Shown in pieces: positions 1 through 9,020 of a DNA stretch of 64,000 nucleotides. The first letter of the stretch is position 1; each line of letters opens with the position of its first letter. The stretch is taken from contig NZ_VIKU02000001.1 in assembly GCF_009371985.2 (NCBI RefSeq), forward strand, positions 1,612,001-1,676,000. Direction: 5' to 3'. Source of the DNA: Pelagihabitans pacificus (GTDB lineage Bacteria; Bacteroidota; Bacteroidia; Flavobacteriales; Flavobacteriaceae). The position numbers and the translations under genes were made by a program. The notes beneath the pieces are model-generated. The model made no database searches. It worked only from the letters and a program-made list of their open reading frames with translations, and was not told where the DNA came from.

Positions 1-3000
1 ACCGCTGCTCGACTCACTTACAAACGCTACGGTGGGTGCCGCACAATTATCGGCCTCATCCAAGACCACCGAAAGATCTGGTGCCGGAACATCGGAGAGA
101 CACTCAAATGATAGGGGGGCTGGATTGCTCGCCGTTGGGTTTTCATTGTCGATGACCTCGACATCAAAGCTATAAGTACCCACATTTCCGTAAGCATCCA
201 ATACCTCAAAGGTATTTGTTGTAATACCCACAGGGAACGCGGCACCTGATGGCAGCCCTGAAGTTTGCGTAATTACGAAGTCTAGAAGTCCGCATACACC
301 AAAGTTGCTAGGGTTGTTGGTCGTATCCGATAAATCGATTCCAGGGATGAGAAGGTTGTCAAGTCTTGCCCGACGGCCTGAGGTACCTCCCCCATCCGTA
401 TCAAAATCAAAACGCACTCGGTAATTCCCCGTTTGTGTGATATCGATTACTACATTTTGCAAACTGGTATTCACATATACGTAATTATAGATAGGGGTTA
501 TGACGCCACCCTCATCTTCCAGGGATACGGTCAATCGAGTATTGTTCCCAACCCGATTCTCAAGGCGGTGTTCAAAGATAACCTGTCCGGTACCATTGAA
601 ATAGGTTAACGGACTCACCAACGTCCTTGATTCTGCATTGATGATCTCTTGGGTGTGGAAACTATAAATACCCGGTGTAAACGGACTGGCATTTCGAATT
701 ACCGATCCCCAGAATTGCCAGCACTCTGCCCGTAGAAGACCTCTATCTCCCTCTTCAAAATCAGCCATTATTGGATAGGTTCCTGTGCTCATCATACAAT
801 TGTCGGAGGCCGAGAGGGTATAGTTGTAAACCGCTGTACAATTTCCCGGATCGTTGTTCAAGGTCTGATTCCCTGGCCCATTTATTTCCGGGTCTACGGC
901 ATCTACTACGGTAACGTTGAAGCTACAAGTGGCCGTATTGCCATTGGGGTCGGTAGCCGTGTAAATTACCTCAGTAGTTCCAGGAAGAAACTCGTCGCCC
1001 GAATTGTAATTATTGGTAGTCAATGTTGCTATTCCGGAGTTGTCTGTAGCGGTAGGGGGAGTCCAGCTAACCATGGCCCCACAAGTACCGGGATCGGTAT
1101 TTGTAATGGTGATGTCGGAAGGGCAATTGTTGATGACAGGGTCGATTATGTCGTCTACGGTCACTTCAATTGCCAAGACATCACAGTGACAATTGCTGGC
1201 AGAAGGGACCAATTCAACAATAATATTATTATTGGGTCCACAGAAGTTGCTTGCCGTGAACGTTACATTTTCGGTGATTGAACTTCCAGCTACAATGGCT
1301 TGTGCTATGCTACCGGTGTAGATGGAAAGCCCTGCTTTTCCGCCGGCACCGTCCGAACAATACACGTCATAGGTAAACCCTGGAGCCAAATCAACCACCC
1401 CTGTATTTTCTATACCAAATTCAACCGAGTAATCATAGGTGGCATTCCCATAATCATAATCGTATGAGGCCGTTGCTGCTAGGGTTGTTTCGGCAAGTTC
1501 CGGTTTTTGTATGATAACGTCTTCGAAAGTATCACCAGTGGGTATTTCAGAGGTTCCACAAGAAACCCCGAAGCATGACAAAGAGGTAGTAGTCACAAAA
1601 TTCCGTACTTCTATTCGTGCGTTCGGGTTGCATGTGGCCGGCTCATTTTTGGGGGTAATATCGAGGGTATATCCTATGATTTCCCCATTGTTGACACCAC
1701 TCGGCATATTGAGTAAAATTTCTTCATGGCTTCCTACGACCGTAACACTATTGAACGTTGCTACATTGGTAGTCGTTGCGACGAAGGAACCAGGCTCGTA
1801 CTGTAATCCATCAGGCAAAATGATTCGAGCAAAATCCGTATTTCCCGTAGGTCCGCCGACAACAACACTTTCTACAGCAATGGTTTCCGCGTTACACCCA
1901 GAAAATGTATTTCCGTTAGGAACCGAAAGGGTGCTTACTGCATCGTAAAAAGGGATAGCTCCGTTAACAATTATGGGATTGGTCGATAGTCTACTACCAT
2001 CACCGGTTGCAGGGCTGCCACAAGGATTTTCACCATTTGCCGTATAGGTAATCGCCGTATTGGAGGTGAAGTTACATTGGACACTAAGATCCAACTGTAT
2101 GATGGCAATTTGCGAATTGATAGTCGGGGCGTTTATCGATCCCTGTATTCCTGCATTTGCCCCGATGGCCGTATGGTCGGTTAAATTAATCGTAACTGTA
2201 CTGCCTACTAAATTTGAGGAGACCGCCTGGATATCCCCTGAACCTTGGGGATACTCTACGTCGACCTGATTCAAGGAAAGGCTGGTAGCATCTCCTGGAA
2301 TTTCAAAACGCAAAGTGGGATTCGTTAGATTACCGGTGCCTGCATTTCTAATTTCAACAGCGATGTCAAAGTTTGAGCAAACGTCGACGGGTCCACCTGG
2401 TTCGTTTAAGATGGCCATTTGAAGTACTGCCTCCTTCGGCTCCAATCTCAAATTTATTGGGTTGATATAGTTCGCTGTAGAGAAATCCGAGGGGTAGGAC
2501 CCACAATCCCATGCATGCGATACCTCAAAATTGAAGGCGGAACATTGGGTAAAGTCAATCTCAAATTCGACTTTTTTACAAACCCCCGTACCTGCTGTAA
2601 ACTGGCCCATTTCAATCCAAGTGTTGCCCGCACTTTGAGTGACTACTAGACTGTTTCTTGCCGCACCTATCACCTCGTAGGCGTTCAATACCGTAAAATT
2701 TGTTCCATTGGCTACTTGCAACCAGTTGAAATCGATATCGGTGGGGTTGTCCATACATAAATCGACCTCGTAGATTGCTGTCGCCCGGTCACCACTGACA
2801 ATAGGCTGTGGTGAAGAAAGTAAAAATGCCGGCTGCTCAAAGTTAAAAGTATTGGTGCCTGAGTCCACTACAGCATCGGTAGCATCGGCGTACGCATAAT
2901 TCTCATAGTTGTAGACCCAATTGAAATTGCTGGTAGGAGGTGACAAACTCGACCCCCTCATCTGAAGTTGAATTCTTGGATAATCGTCACTTTGCTGGTC

Positions 3001-5862
3001 AAAGTTTCTAAAACTAGGGCCCGGGGCGACTGAAACAGTATTGCCAGCGACCGTTACTATCAAGCCACCGTTCGACGAGCTAGGTGAACCGACAAAATTA
3101 CTGGTGGCTACTCCCAAATATTCGGCTCCGGTGGGAATCTCGACATCCAGCGAGGTAAAAAGTGCCGGAGGCCTATACTCATTTGGAAATTGATCGTCGG
3201 TCACCGTTTGAATCGCCAAATTTACCTGAAGGTCGAATACTTCACAGCCCTGTGACTCCGGATTGTTCGGCACATAGGCATCCAGTCGATTTTTGAAGTA
3301 GAAAGCACGATCTCCTAAAATCGTACATCCCGGAACTTTGGCACCCAAAAGACTATTTGTAAAGAACTCCCCTGAAAAATTGCTTAGTTCATATAAGTTT
3401 CGTTCGGTAAAGTTGTCGTTAAACGCAAAATGAAGTACCAGATCAACGACATCCGGCTCGGGCCCTCCTCCATTGGGTTCTCCGTAAGTATAGGTAGGGC
3501 TGATAATGGTAGCATAGCTCGACAAATCAAACCGGAGTCGATAATTGTTGGGGCTATCGGTAATGATAGTAGGGGTAACCGTTAGCGCGGTACTCTGGGC
3601 TCCTGATGACAAGTCATTAATTGTAATGGCACCGTTTAGGAATTGAATAACGTCAGAACCTCCCGCACTGGCACTTTCGGTGGAATAGGTAAGATCAAAC
3701 CAGAGGTTGTCCGGATTGGTATTGTCCATAACCGCTGAAGTGTTGATGACCATTTCATCACGTGCCATATAGGTTTCCAGGTTATGGCTATTGGAATCCA
3801 AAATGACCTTTGTTGACATGGTGTTGTCGGTCCATCCCGCTGTTTCCCTTTGGGCCTCGAATGAGGTGATAGTCGGACCATCACAGACCACAGGGCATTG
3901 GGATCGGATTCCTTCGATTGTACCACAATGGATATCCTGCACAAAACAGGAGCACTCATAACGGGTTACATATGATATGGGCACTATTTGGGGGCCGGAG
4001 TAGGCAGAACAGTCTATGGTCAGTGGAAACTGAACGTTCATATTAAAGTAGTTGCCCGAATTCAGGTCCGTGGTCGAAAAAACTATAGTATTTGGATCCA
4101 CCTGTGTAAAGCCGACCGGGCTCCCGTCCAATAATATACCATTTGGTACGGTCAAGGTGACGGTCCAACGGGAACTTGGATCGTTTGAAAAGGGTAATTG
4201 CCCATTACATCGAGGGGGGTCAGAACCACCCGCACCCATTCTACCTTGCACACCTACGGTGAAACTTGAGCCGTCAAAGATATCCGTTGGCGAGGAGGTA
4301 TCAACGGGTCTCCTACTAAAATTGGGATTGTTTAAAAAATGCCGGTATGTGTCCGAGCTTACGTCACACTGATTGTTGGCATAAGCGTCAACAAAAACGG
4401 CGAACCCTCGTATGTAGTCTATATTATTGGTGCCGCAGCCTCTGGTCAAATGCTGGTTGCTATAGTCATACGTTAGTTCAGTACTCGCACCCGCGGCAAG
4501 ATCGTCAAAAAACCCATCACCATCCAGGTCCTCAAGCCCTCCGGGGCCATCGGGATCCGAGATGAAGGTAGTTCTCCCAATAAAATAGGAACCGGCTCCA
4601 ACACCCCCAAATTGGGTATTGGGTCTAATATCGGGCGTAAACGGATTGCCCCCAAGGCGCAAATTGGAAATCGATTTGCTGTTATCTGGTCTATCATTTC
4701 CCCAAAGACCATTTTGTGTGGGGGTCGTAAGTGAAGACGATCCAACACCGAACCCGGTGTTGATTTCGACATTGTAAGCTATCGCAGAAGAGGCGTCATT
4801 TGCAATTCTAGCAGTATAGGTGGTGGTGCCGCAGAGCTCGGTATAGCTAGGGTTTAAAACGTTGGTCACATTTATCTGGGGTAGCCCGGTATCCAAAACC
4901 ACGGCAGCGGTCACCGGAGGAAGCTGCTGACAAATTTCGACGGCACTACACCCCCACGTGGGCTGGTGCCCAACAGTGAGGCTTCCGCAGGATAGCACTT
5001 CGAACGATTCCTCGAGGGCGATCGTTTCATTTTCAAAAATACCGTCCCCGTCTCCCACATTGCCTAAAAAAGGAGCCGCAGACAGATCAATGGTATAGGT
5101 ATAAACGTTACCGGCCACCGTAGTTGGGGTCAAGGTAGTACCGTTAAAGGACAGGGTGTAGGAACCAAAATTGTTGTCAACGGTTACGTTGTGCACAAAA
5201 TTGGTTAAAGAGCCATTTCCGGAATTGGTGATGTCCAATGTCCTAGTGACTATGTCGCCGATTTCTGCTGGAATATTGTTGTAGTTAAGAACAGCGAGGT
5301 AGGCCCTTAAAAAGTTGTAAGAGTTAATAGTGGGATCGTTATCGCTGGCGCTTTGTGGACCATTGAGATCGTCATACGTGATGGTATGGGCATCCTTGAA
5401 AAGGCCTCCATTATAGGAATAATTGACGGCATCGCATGAAGCCGTTTTATAGAATCGAAACCTCACTTGATCGGCTACTTCCCAGTTAGCATCTCCTGGT
5501 CGTTCCAATCGAAATACAGGAGCGTTCAGGTTGGATATATCTACTACCGTCAAGGTAAAATCCGATGACCCCTGTTGCAACACTATCTGTTCGCTGCCTG
5601 GTACAAAGTCAACTCCGTCGGGAAGATCGAAGGCGATTTCAAAGTTGTGAACGGTATTGTTTTTTGCAGTAATTGTAGCCCATGTTCTAGCATCATTGGC
5701 TCCACCACAAGGCCCCATATCATGTGAGGTCATGCCTACCCTGAAACGATTGTTATTTATCTGTGCTTCCGCCGTGTTGGTCAGGACAAACAATAGTAAT
5801 GCTCCGATAAGTACTCTTGGAATCGGAATAGTTAGCAAATGTCGAAAGTGTAGGTTGGGCAT
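1..5862 (-). CDS. Giant secreted HYR-repeat/adhesin-like protein, C-terminus beyond window
   Basis: The frame is open for 1954 codons from the ATG at 5862 to the left edge, so the gene is partial at its 3' end. The N-terminus has a signal peptide (hydrophobic stretch about residues 16-30, likely cleavage after A-E-A before Q). The body is Thr/Asn/Gly/Asp-rich beta-sandwich sequence. Its first two thirds resemble DUF11-like 'bacterial conserved repeat' modules. About residues 1570-1655 form a HYR (hyalin repeat) domain with the C-P-S-D-I-T start and T-D-x-S-G core. A second HYR follows, split by an insert at about 295-795. A third related module begins at the window edge. Such proteins in flavobacteria are exported and often end in a type IX secretion or gliding-motility C-terminal domain, which would lie outside the window. 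Cysteine pairs are spread along the chain. A weak AAGGA lies before the ATG. Function is probably adhesion or cell-surface; no enzymatic motif was seen. Confidence 0.85.
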   Translation of the reverse strand, partial: MPNLHFRHLLTIPIPRVLIGALLLFVLTNTAEAQINNNRFRVGMTSHDMGPCGGANDARTWATITAKNNTVHNFEIAFDLPDGVDFVPGSEQIVLQQGSSDFTLTVVDISNLNAPVFRLERPGDANWEVADQVRFRFYKTASCDAVNYSYNGGLFKDAHTITYDDLNGPQSASDNDPTINSYNFLRAYLAVLNYNNIPAEIGDIVTRTLDITNSGNGSLTNFVHNVTVDNNFGSYTLSFNGTTLTPTTVAGNVYTYTIDLSAAPFLGNVGDGDGIFENETIALEESFEVLSCGSLTVGHQPTWGCSAVEICQQLPPVTAAVVLDTGLPQINVTNVLNPSYTELCGTTTYTARIANDASSAIAYNVEINTGFGVGSSSLTTPTQNGLWGNDRPDNSKSISNLRLGGNPFTPDIRPNTQFGGVGAGSYFIGRTTFISDPDGPGGLEDLDGDGFFDDLAAGASTELTYDYSNQHLTRGCGTNNIDYIRGFAVFVDAYANNQCDVSSDTYRHFLNNPNFSRRPVDTSSPTDIFDGSSFTVGVQGRMGAGGSDPPRCNGQLPFSNDPSSRWTVTLTVPNGILLDGSPVGFTQVDPNTIVFSTTDLNSGNYFNMNVQFPLTIDCSAYSGPQIVPISYVTRYECSCFVQDIHCGTIEGIRSQCPVVCDGPTITSFEAQRETAGWTDNTMSTKVILDSNSHNLETYMARDEMVINTSAVMDNTNPDNLWFDLTYSTESASAGGSDVIQFLNGAITINDLSSGAQSTALTVTPTIITDSPNNYRLRFDLSSYATIISPTYTYGEPNGGGPEPDVVDLVLHFAFNDNFTERNLYELSNFSGEFFTNSLLGAKVPGCTILGDRAFYFKNRLDAYVPNNPESQGCEVFDLQVNLAIQTVTDDQFPNEYRPPALFTSLDVEIPTGAEYLGVATSNFVGSPSSSNGGLIVTVAGNTVSVAPGPSFRNFDQQSDDYPRIQLQMRGSSLSPPTSNFNWVYNYENYAYADATDAVVDSGTNTFNFEQPAFLLSSPQPIVSGDRATAIYEVDLCMDNPTDIDFNWLQVANGTNFTVLNAYEVIGAARNSLVVTQSAGNTWIEMGQFTAGTGVCKKVEFEIDFTQCSAFNFEVSHAWDCGSYPSDFSTANYINPINLRLEPKEAVLQMAILNEPGGPVDVCSNFDIAVEIRNAGTGNLTNPTLRFEIPGDATSLSLNQVDVEYPQGSGDIQAVSSNLVGSTVTINLTDHTAIGANAGIQGSINAPTINSQIAIIQLDLSVQCNFTSNTAITYTANGENPCGSPATGDGSRLSTNPIIVNGAIPFYDAVSTLSVPNGNTFSGCNAETIAVESVVVGGPTGNTDFARIILPDGLQYEPGSFVATTTNVATFNSVTVVGSHEEILLNMPSGVNNGEIIGYTLDITPKNEPATCNPNARIEVRNFVTTTSLSCFGVSCGTSEIPTGDTFEDVIIQKPELAETTLAATASYDYDYGNATYDYSVEFGIENTGVVDLAPGFTYDVYCSDGAGGKAGLSIYTGSIAQAIVAGSSITENVTFTASNFCGPNNNIIVELVPSASNCHCDVLAIEVTVDDIIDPVINNCPSDITITNTDPGTCGAMVSWTPPTATDNSGIATLTTNNYNSGDEFLPGTTEVIYTATDPNGNTATCSFNVTVVDAVDPEINGPGNQTLNNDPGNCTAVYNYTLSASDNCMMSTGTYPIMADFEEGDRGLLRAECWQFWGSVIRNASPFTPGIYSFHTQEIINAESRTLVSPLTYFNGTGQVIFEHRLENRVGNNTRLTVSLEDEGGVITPIYNYVYVNTSLQNVVIDITQTGNYRVRFDFDTDGGGTSGRRARLDNLLIPGIDLSDTTNNPSNFGVCGLLDFVITQTSGLPSGAAFPVGITTNTFEVLDAYGNVGTYSFDVEVIDNENPTASNPAPLSFECLSDVPAPDLSVVLDEADNCAAPTVAFVSESSSG
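295..795 (-). other. Jelly-roll-like insert inside the second HYR domain
   Basis: In the giant protein a HYR domain runs up to ...A-S-D-N-C (Cys codon 796-798) and resumes at C-G-L-L-D-F-V-I (Cys codon 292-294). In ordinary HYR domains D-N-C-G-L is continuous. The roughly 167 codons between encode a separate beta-rich stretch with F-E-E-G-D-R-G near its start and R-A-R-L-D-N-L near its end, resembling MAM/CUB/concanavalin-like secreted modules. The frame is kept, so this looks like a nested domain rather than damage. Confidence 0.55.
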
Positions 5863-6195
5863 GATTCCTTTGCAACTTGGGTCTGATTAGACCATCGCTA
5901 TGCTCAGTGGCAAAATGCGCGGTCTTATCTTTATTTACACATCATTAACGGCAATTTTAACATTTGCAATACGTCAAGTACCTTGATTGTTGTAAGGACA
6001 AGGGAAAGCTGTGGTGAGGAAAGGATATAGTTGTGGTGTAAGGAGGATTTCTTTGGGTTTCCAGGAACCACCACTGAGACTCTTGGATGATAAGTAGCTA
6101 TAGCTCAAATAAATGACAATATTATACCGGTCGTTTTTAGAGCGGATGTTAACATGGATACAAAAGTTGGTGTATCGAAAGAAACGAATACCGGA
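5863..6195. other. Intergenic region without a supported gene
   Basis: This stretch separates the giant protein gene from the tatA terminator, and both genes are on the minus strand. It must hold the giant gene's promoter, but no exact TAnnTTTG element was found on the minus strand. An 85-codon minus-strand frame (5974-6231) has no recognisable protein character and overlaps the tatA terminator. Nothing else was seen. Confidence 0.5.
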
Positions 6196-6226
6196 AATAA
6201 AAAAGCCCCTGGAGAAATCCAAGGGC
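6196..6226 (-). terminator. Rho-independent terminator of tatA
   Basis: Read on the minus strand, the hairpin arms GCCC+TGGA / TCCA+GGGC (6205-6226, one internal mismatch, GAAA-type loop) are followed by a T-rich run (6196-6204). It lies 24 bp after the tatA stop codon. Confidence 0.8.
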
Positions 6227-6249
6227 GACAAAGATATAGGATGTTTTTT

Positions 6250-6432
6250 CTATTCTTTCTTTTCCTCTAATTTATCATCCTCTTTCGAGGCATCTTTAAA
6301 TTCCTTGATACCACTTCCAAGGCCTCGCATCAGCTCTGGAATCTTTTTCCCGCCAAAGAGAAGCAGTACGACCACGACGATTAATATGATTTGAGGAGCT
6401 CCAATCGCCAAAAATGTTTGTAACGCTACCAT
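6250..6432 (-). CDS. tatA: Twin-arginine translocase subunit TatA/TatE
   Basis: The 60-residue protein has the full TatA layout: a short N-terminus, one membrane helix (about residues 11-26), the F-G-G-K-K-I-P-E-L hinge, an amphipathic helix ([11 protein letters not shown]) and an acidic/lysine tail. TatA oligomers form the export path for folded proteins with TatC. No tatC is in the window. It is a single-gene unit with its own -7 promoter element upstream and a terminator downstream. Confidence 0.95.
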   Translation of the reverse strand: MVALQTFLAIGAPQIILIVVVVLLLFGGKKIPELMRGLGSGIKEFKDASKEDDKLEEKKE

Positions 6433-6453
6433 AGTTTATGATTTAATGGATAT

Positions 6454-6461
6454 CAAAGATA
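6454..6461 (-). promoter_or_regulatory. Bacteroidota -7 element for tatA
   Basis: The minus strand reads TATCTTTG, an exact TAnnTTTG, 21 bp upstream of the tatA ATG. No clear -33 TTG was seen at the usual distance. Confidence 0.55.
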
Positions 6462-6617
6462 CTAAAAAAGTCCATAGGATGTTCGTAATACTAACGTAGC
6501 TTTCCATTTTTAATTGCCCAAGCCTTTTAGGCGTTTTTTCCCGTCAACAGAAGGAATGGCTTTTTCGTGGGCAGGCATAAATTTTATTCTCCAGCCGTAA
6601 AAATTCAATACGAAGCG

Positions 6618-6625
6618 TATCTTTG
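6618..6625 (+). promoter_or_regulatory. Bacteroidota -7 element for the M23 peptidase
   Basis: TATCTTTG matches TAnnTTTG exactly and ends 7 bp before the ATG at 6633. The transcript would start almost at that ATG. This argues against the longer reading frame that begins at 6567, which would place the promoter inside the gene. Confidence 0.5.
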
Positions 6626-6632
6626 TGAAGCT

Positions 6633-7502
6633 ATGGCCAAAAAAGTCAGAAAAAGAGGGGAAATTAAAAGAAAGCTGCTGCACAAGTATCGGTTGGTCAT
6701 CCTGAACGAAAGTACCTTTGAGGAGAAGATTTCATTTAAGCTGAGCAGGCTGAACGTGTTTGTTACCGGGTCTCTCTGTATCATTGGTCTTATTGGCCTT
6801 ACTACACTTTTGATTGCCTTTACCCCATTGCGGGAATATATTCCGGGCTATTCTTCGACCAAACTTAAAAAGCAGGCCACTGAACTTACCTACAAAACAG
6901 ATTCCCTTGTACGTACCTTGAATTATACCAATAGGTATTTAGATAATGTTCGTATGGTTCTTAGGGGGGACATTGAAAACAACGAGATTAACCGGGATTC
7001 ACTTTTCGAGCGTTTTAAACTGGATCCGTCAACGGTAGATCTTACCCCGATCAAGGAGGATTCGCTTCTGAGGGCCGAGGTAGCGTTGGAAGATAAATAC
7101 AATTTGTTCGAGCGCAACGTAAACAGCACCATCCTGGTGTTTTTTCCACCTTTAAGTGGAACCATATCACAGGCGTACGATGCCGAGAAAAAGCACTACG
7201 CGGTCGATGTGGTCGCACCAAGGGAAACTCCAATTAAGGCGGTCGCCGATGGGACGGTCATCTTCGCGGAATGGACGGCAGATACCGGACATGTCATTAT
7301 AATCGAGCACAAGGACGGATTGCTGAGTGTCTACAAACACAACGGGTCCTTGAACAAAAGCCAGGGTGATATTGTGACCTCGGGTGAAGTGATCGCCTCC
7401 GTCGGAAACACCGGCGAGCTGACTACGGGTCCACATCTCCACTTTGAACTTTGGAATAATGGCACTCCCGTAAACCCTACGGACTATATCGATTTTAAAT
7501 AG
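6633..7502 (+). CDS. Membrane-anchored M23 family murein endopeptidase
   Basis: This is a 289-residue protein: a basic N-terminus (about residues 1-45), one membrane helix (about 50-70), a helical linker, and a C-terminal LytM/M23 domain. The zinc-site motifs are visible: H-Y-A-V-D (HxxxD), S-V-Y-K-H, and the G-P-H-L-H-F-E-L-W signature near the C-terminus. It should act in the periplasm on peptide cross-links of peptidoglycan. An in-frame ATG at 6567 would add 22 residues without family character; the start at 6633 begins the conserved M-A-K-K-V-R-K-R. The stop lies 5 bp before the GH3 gene, so the two are probably co-transcribed. Confidence 0.9.
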   Translation: MAKKVRKRGEIKRKLLHKYRLVILNESTFEEKISFKLSRLNVFVTGSLCIIGLIGLTTLLIAFTPLREYIPGYSSTKLKKQATELTYKTDSLVRTLNYTNRYLDNVRMVLRGDIENNEINRDSLFERFKLDPSTVDLTPIKEDSLLRAEVALEDKYNLFERNVNSTILVFFPPLSGTISQAYDAEKKHYAVDVVAPRETPIKAVADGTVIFAEWTADTGHVIIIEHKDGLLSVYKHNGSLNKSQGDIVTSGEVIASVGNTGELTTGPHLHFELWNNGTPVNPTDYIDFK

Positions 7503-7507
7503 CGCCA

Positions 7508-9004
7508 ATGTCCTTCAAATCGTTCGCCGCCAAAATATTTGCCAATATTATTGCCAAAAAAACCGCCCAATGGGCGGGTGATCCGCTAGGCACGCAGGAA
7601 CGGGTCTTTAAAAAACTTTTACAAACAGCTAAAACTACTAAATTTGGAAAAGATCATGATTTTGAGGGGATACGTTCACATGCAGATTTTGTCGCAAAGG
7701 TACCCATTCGGGATTATGAGGAACTAAAACCCTATATAGAGCAGGTCGTCGCGGGCAATCGCGATATTTTATGGCCAGGGACACCTATTTATTTTGCAAA
7801 AACTTCTGGTACAACTTCAGGGGCTAAATACATCCCGATCACGAAAACGTCGATCAAACATCAAGTCGACGCCTCACGGAACGCTATCCTGAGTTATATC
7901 CACGAGACTGGAAATGCAAGCTTCGTCGACGGTAAAATGATTTTTTTACAGGGAAGCCCTGAGCTAACGGAGAAGAACGGGATAAAACTGGGAAGGCTTT
8001 CAGGCATTTCGGCCCATTATGTGCCCAACTACCTGCAAAGAAATCGACTGCCCAGTTGGGAAACCAACTGTATCGATGACTGGGAGACCAAGGTCGATGC
8101 CATCGTCGAGGAAACTATCGACCAGGATATGACGGTCATTGCCGGTATTCCTTCTTGGGTACAGATGTATTTTGAGAAGTTAAATACCAGATCGGGGAGG
8201 AAGGTCGGTGAGCTCTTTAAGAATTTTCAGCTATTTATTTATGGAGGCGTCAATTATGAGCCCTATCGAGCCAAGTTCGAGGATTTGATCGGCAGAAAGG
8301 TCGATAGCATCGAATTGTTTCCTGCCAGTGAAGGTTTCTTTGCCTATCAGGATTCTCAAAAAGAGAAAGGGATGCTATTACTTCTCAACTCGGGCATTTT
8401 TTATGAATTTGTCAAGGCCGATGAGTTTTTTGAAGAGAATCCCGTCCGCATTACGTTGAAAGATGTCGAATTGCATGTGAATTATGTGATGATTATTTCT
8501 ACCGATGCAGGTTTGTGGGCGTACAACCTTGGAGATACCGTTCGGTTTATTTCCTTGGAACCATATAAGATCGTTGTTTCCGGTAGGGTCAAACACTTCA
8601 TTTCCGCATTTGGCGAACACGTGATAGCGAAAGAAGTGGAGGAAGCAATGCAACGGGCCATTGCCGAAACCGATGCCCAGGTAAACGAGTTTACCGTAGC
8701 TCCTCAAATAACAACGGAGACAGGGGAGTTGCCCTATCACGAATGGTTGATAGAATTTCAAAAAGAACCCTCCGATATGCCAAGGTTCATCACAATTTTA
8801 GATGCTGCCCTCCAAGAACAGAACAGCTATTACTACGACCTGATTGCCGGTAGTATATTGCAGACATTGAAAATAACCCCCATTAAACAAGGCGGCTTTT
8901 TGGAATACATGAAGTCAATAGGGAAATTGGGCGGCCAGAACAAGGTGCAACGACTTTCCAACGACCGCAAGGTGGCCGATGTATTGGTCGAGTACAAAGC
9001 ATAG
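7508..9004 (+). CDS. GH3 family acyl-adenylate-type protein
   Basis: The 498-residue protein is a full-length member of the GH3 (auxin-responsive promoter) family, which belongs to the acyl-adenylate-forming superfamily. The first ATP motif is K-T-S-G-T-T-S-G-A-K (residues 98-107). Further motifs are Y-G-G-V-N-Y-E-P, E-L-F-P-A-S-E-G-F and Y-N-L-G-D-T-V-R-F. Plant GH3 enzymes join amino acids to jasmonate or auxin. Bacterial members are common in Bacteroidota but their substrates are not known to me, so only ATP-dependent acyl activation is inferred. It follows the M23 peptidase by 5 bp and is convergent with the ILEI-GDPD gene, only 16 bp away. Confidence 0.88.
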   Translation: MSFKSFAAKIFANIIAKKTAQWAGDPLGTQERVFKKLLQTAKTTKFGKDHDFEGIRSHADFVAKVPIRDYEELKPYIEQVVAGNRDILWPGTPIYFAKTSGTTSGAKYIPITKTSIKHQVDASRNAILSYIHETGNASFVDGKMIFLQGSPELTEKNGIKLGRLSGISAHYVPNYLQRNRLPSWETNCIDDWETKVDAIVEETIDQDMTVIAGIPSWVQMYFEKLNTRSGRKVGELFKNFQLFIYGGVNYEPYRAKFEDLIGRKVDSIELFPASEGFFAYQDSQKEKGMLLLLNSGIFYEFVKADEFFEENPVRITLKDVELHVNYVMIISTDAGLWAYNLGDTVRFISLEPYKIVVSGRVKHFISAFGEHVIAKEVEEAMQRAIAETDAQVNEFTVAPQITTETGELPYHEWLIEFQKEPSDMPRFITILDAALQEQNSYYYDLIAGSILQTLKITPIKQGGFLEYMKSIGKLGGQNKVQRLSNDRKVADVLVEYKA

Positions 9005-9020
9005 TCGTGTTTGGGAAACC

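Noticed and set aside
1511-1948. A 145-codon plus-strand frame inside the giant protein gene
   Set aside because: It is the antisense shadow of a continuous 1954-codon minus-strand frame whose translation has a signal peptide and HYR domains.
5974-6231. An 85-codon minus-strand frame in the intergenic region
   Set aside because: It has no family character and overlaps the tatA terminator.
6567-6632. Upstream extension of the M23 peptidase
   Set aside because: It would contain the promoter -7 element, and the residues do not resemble the family N-terminus.
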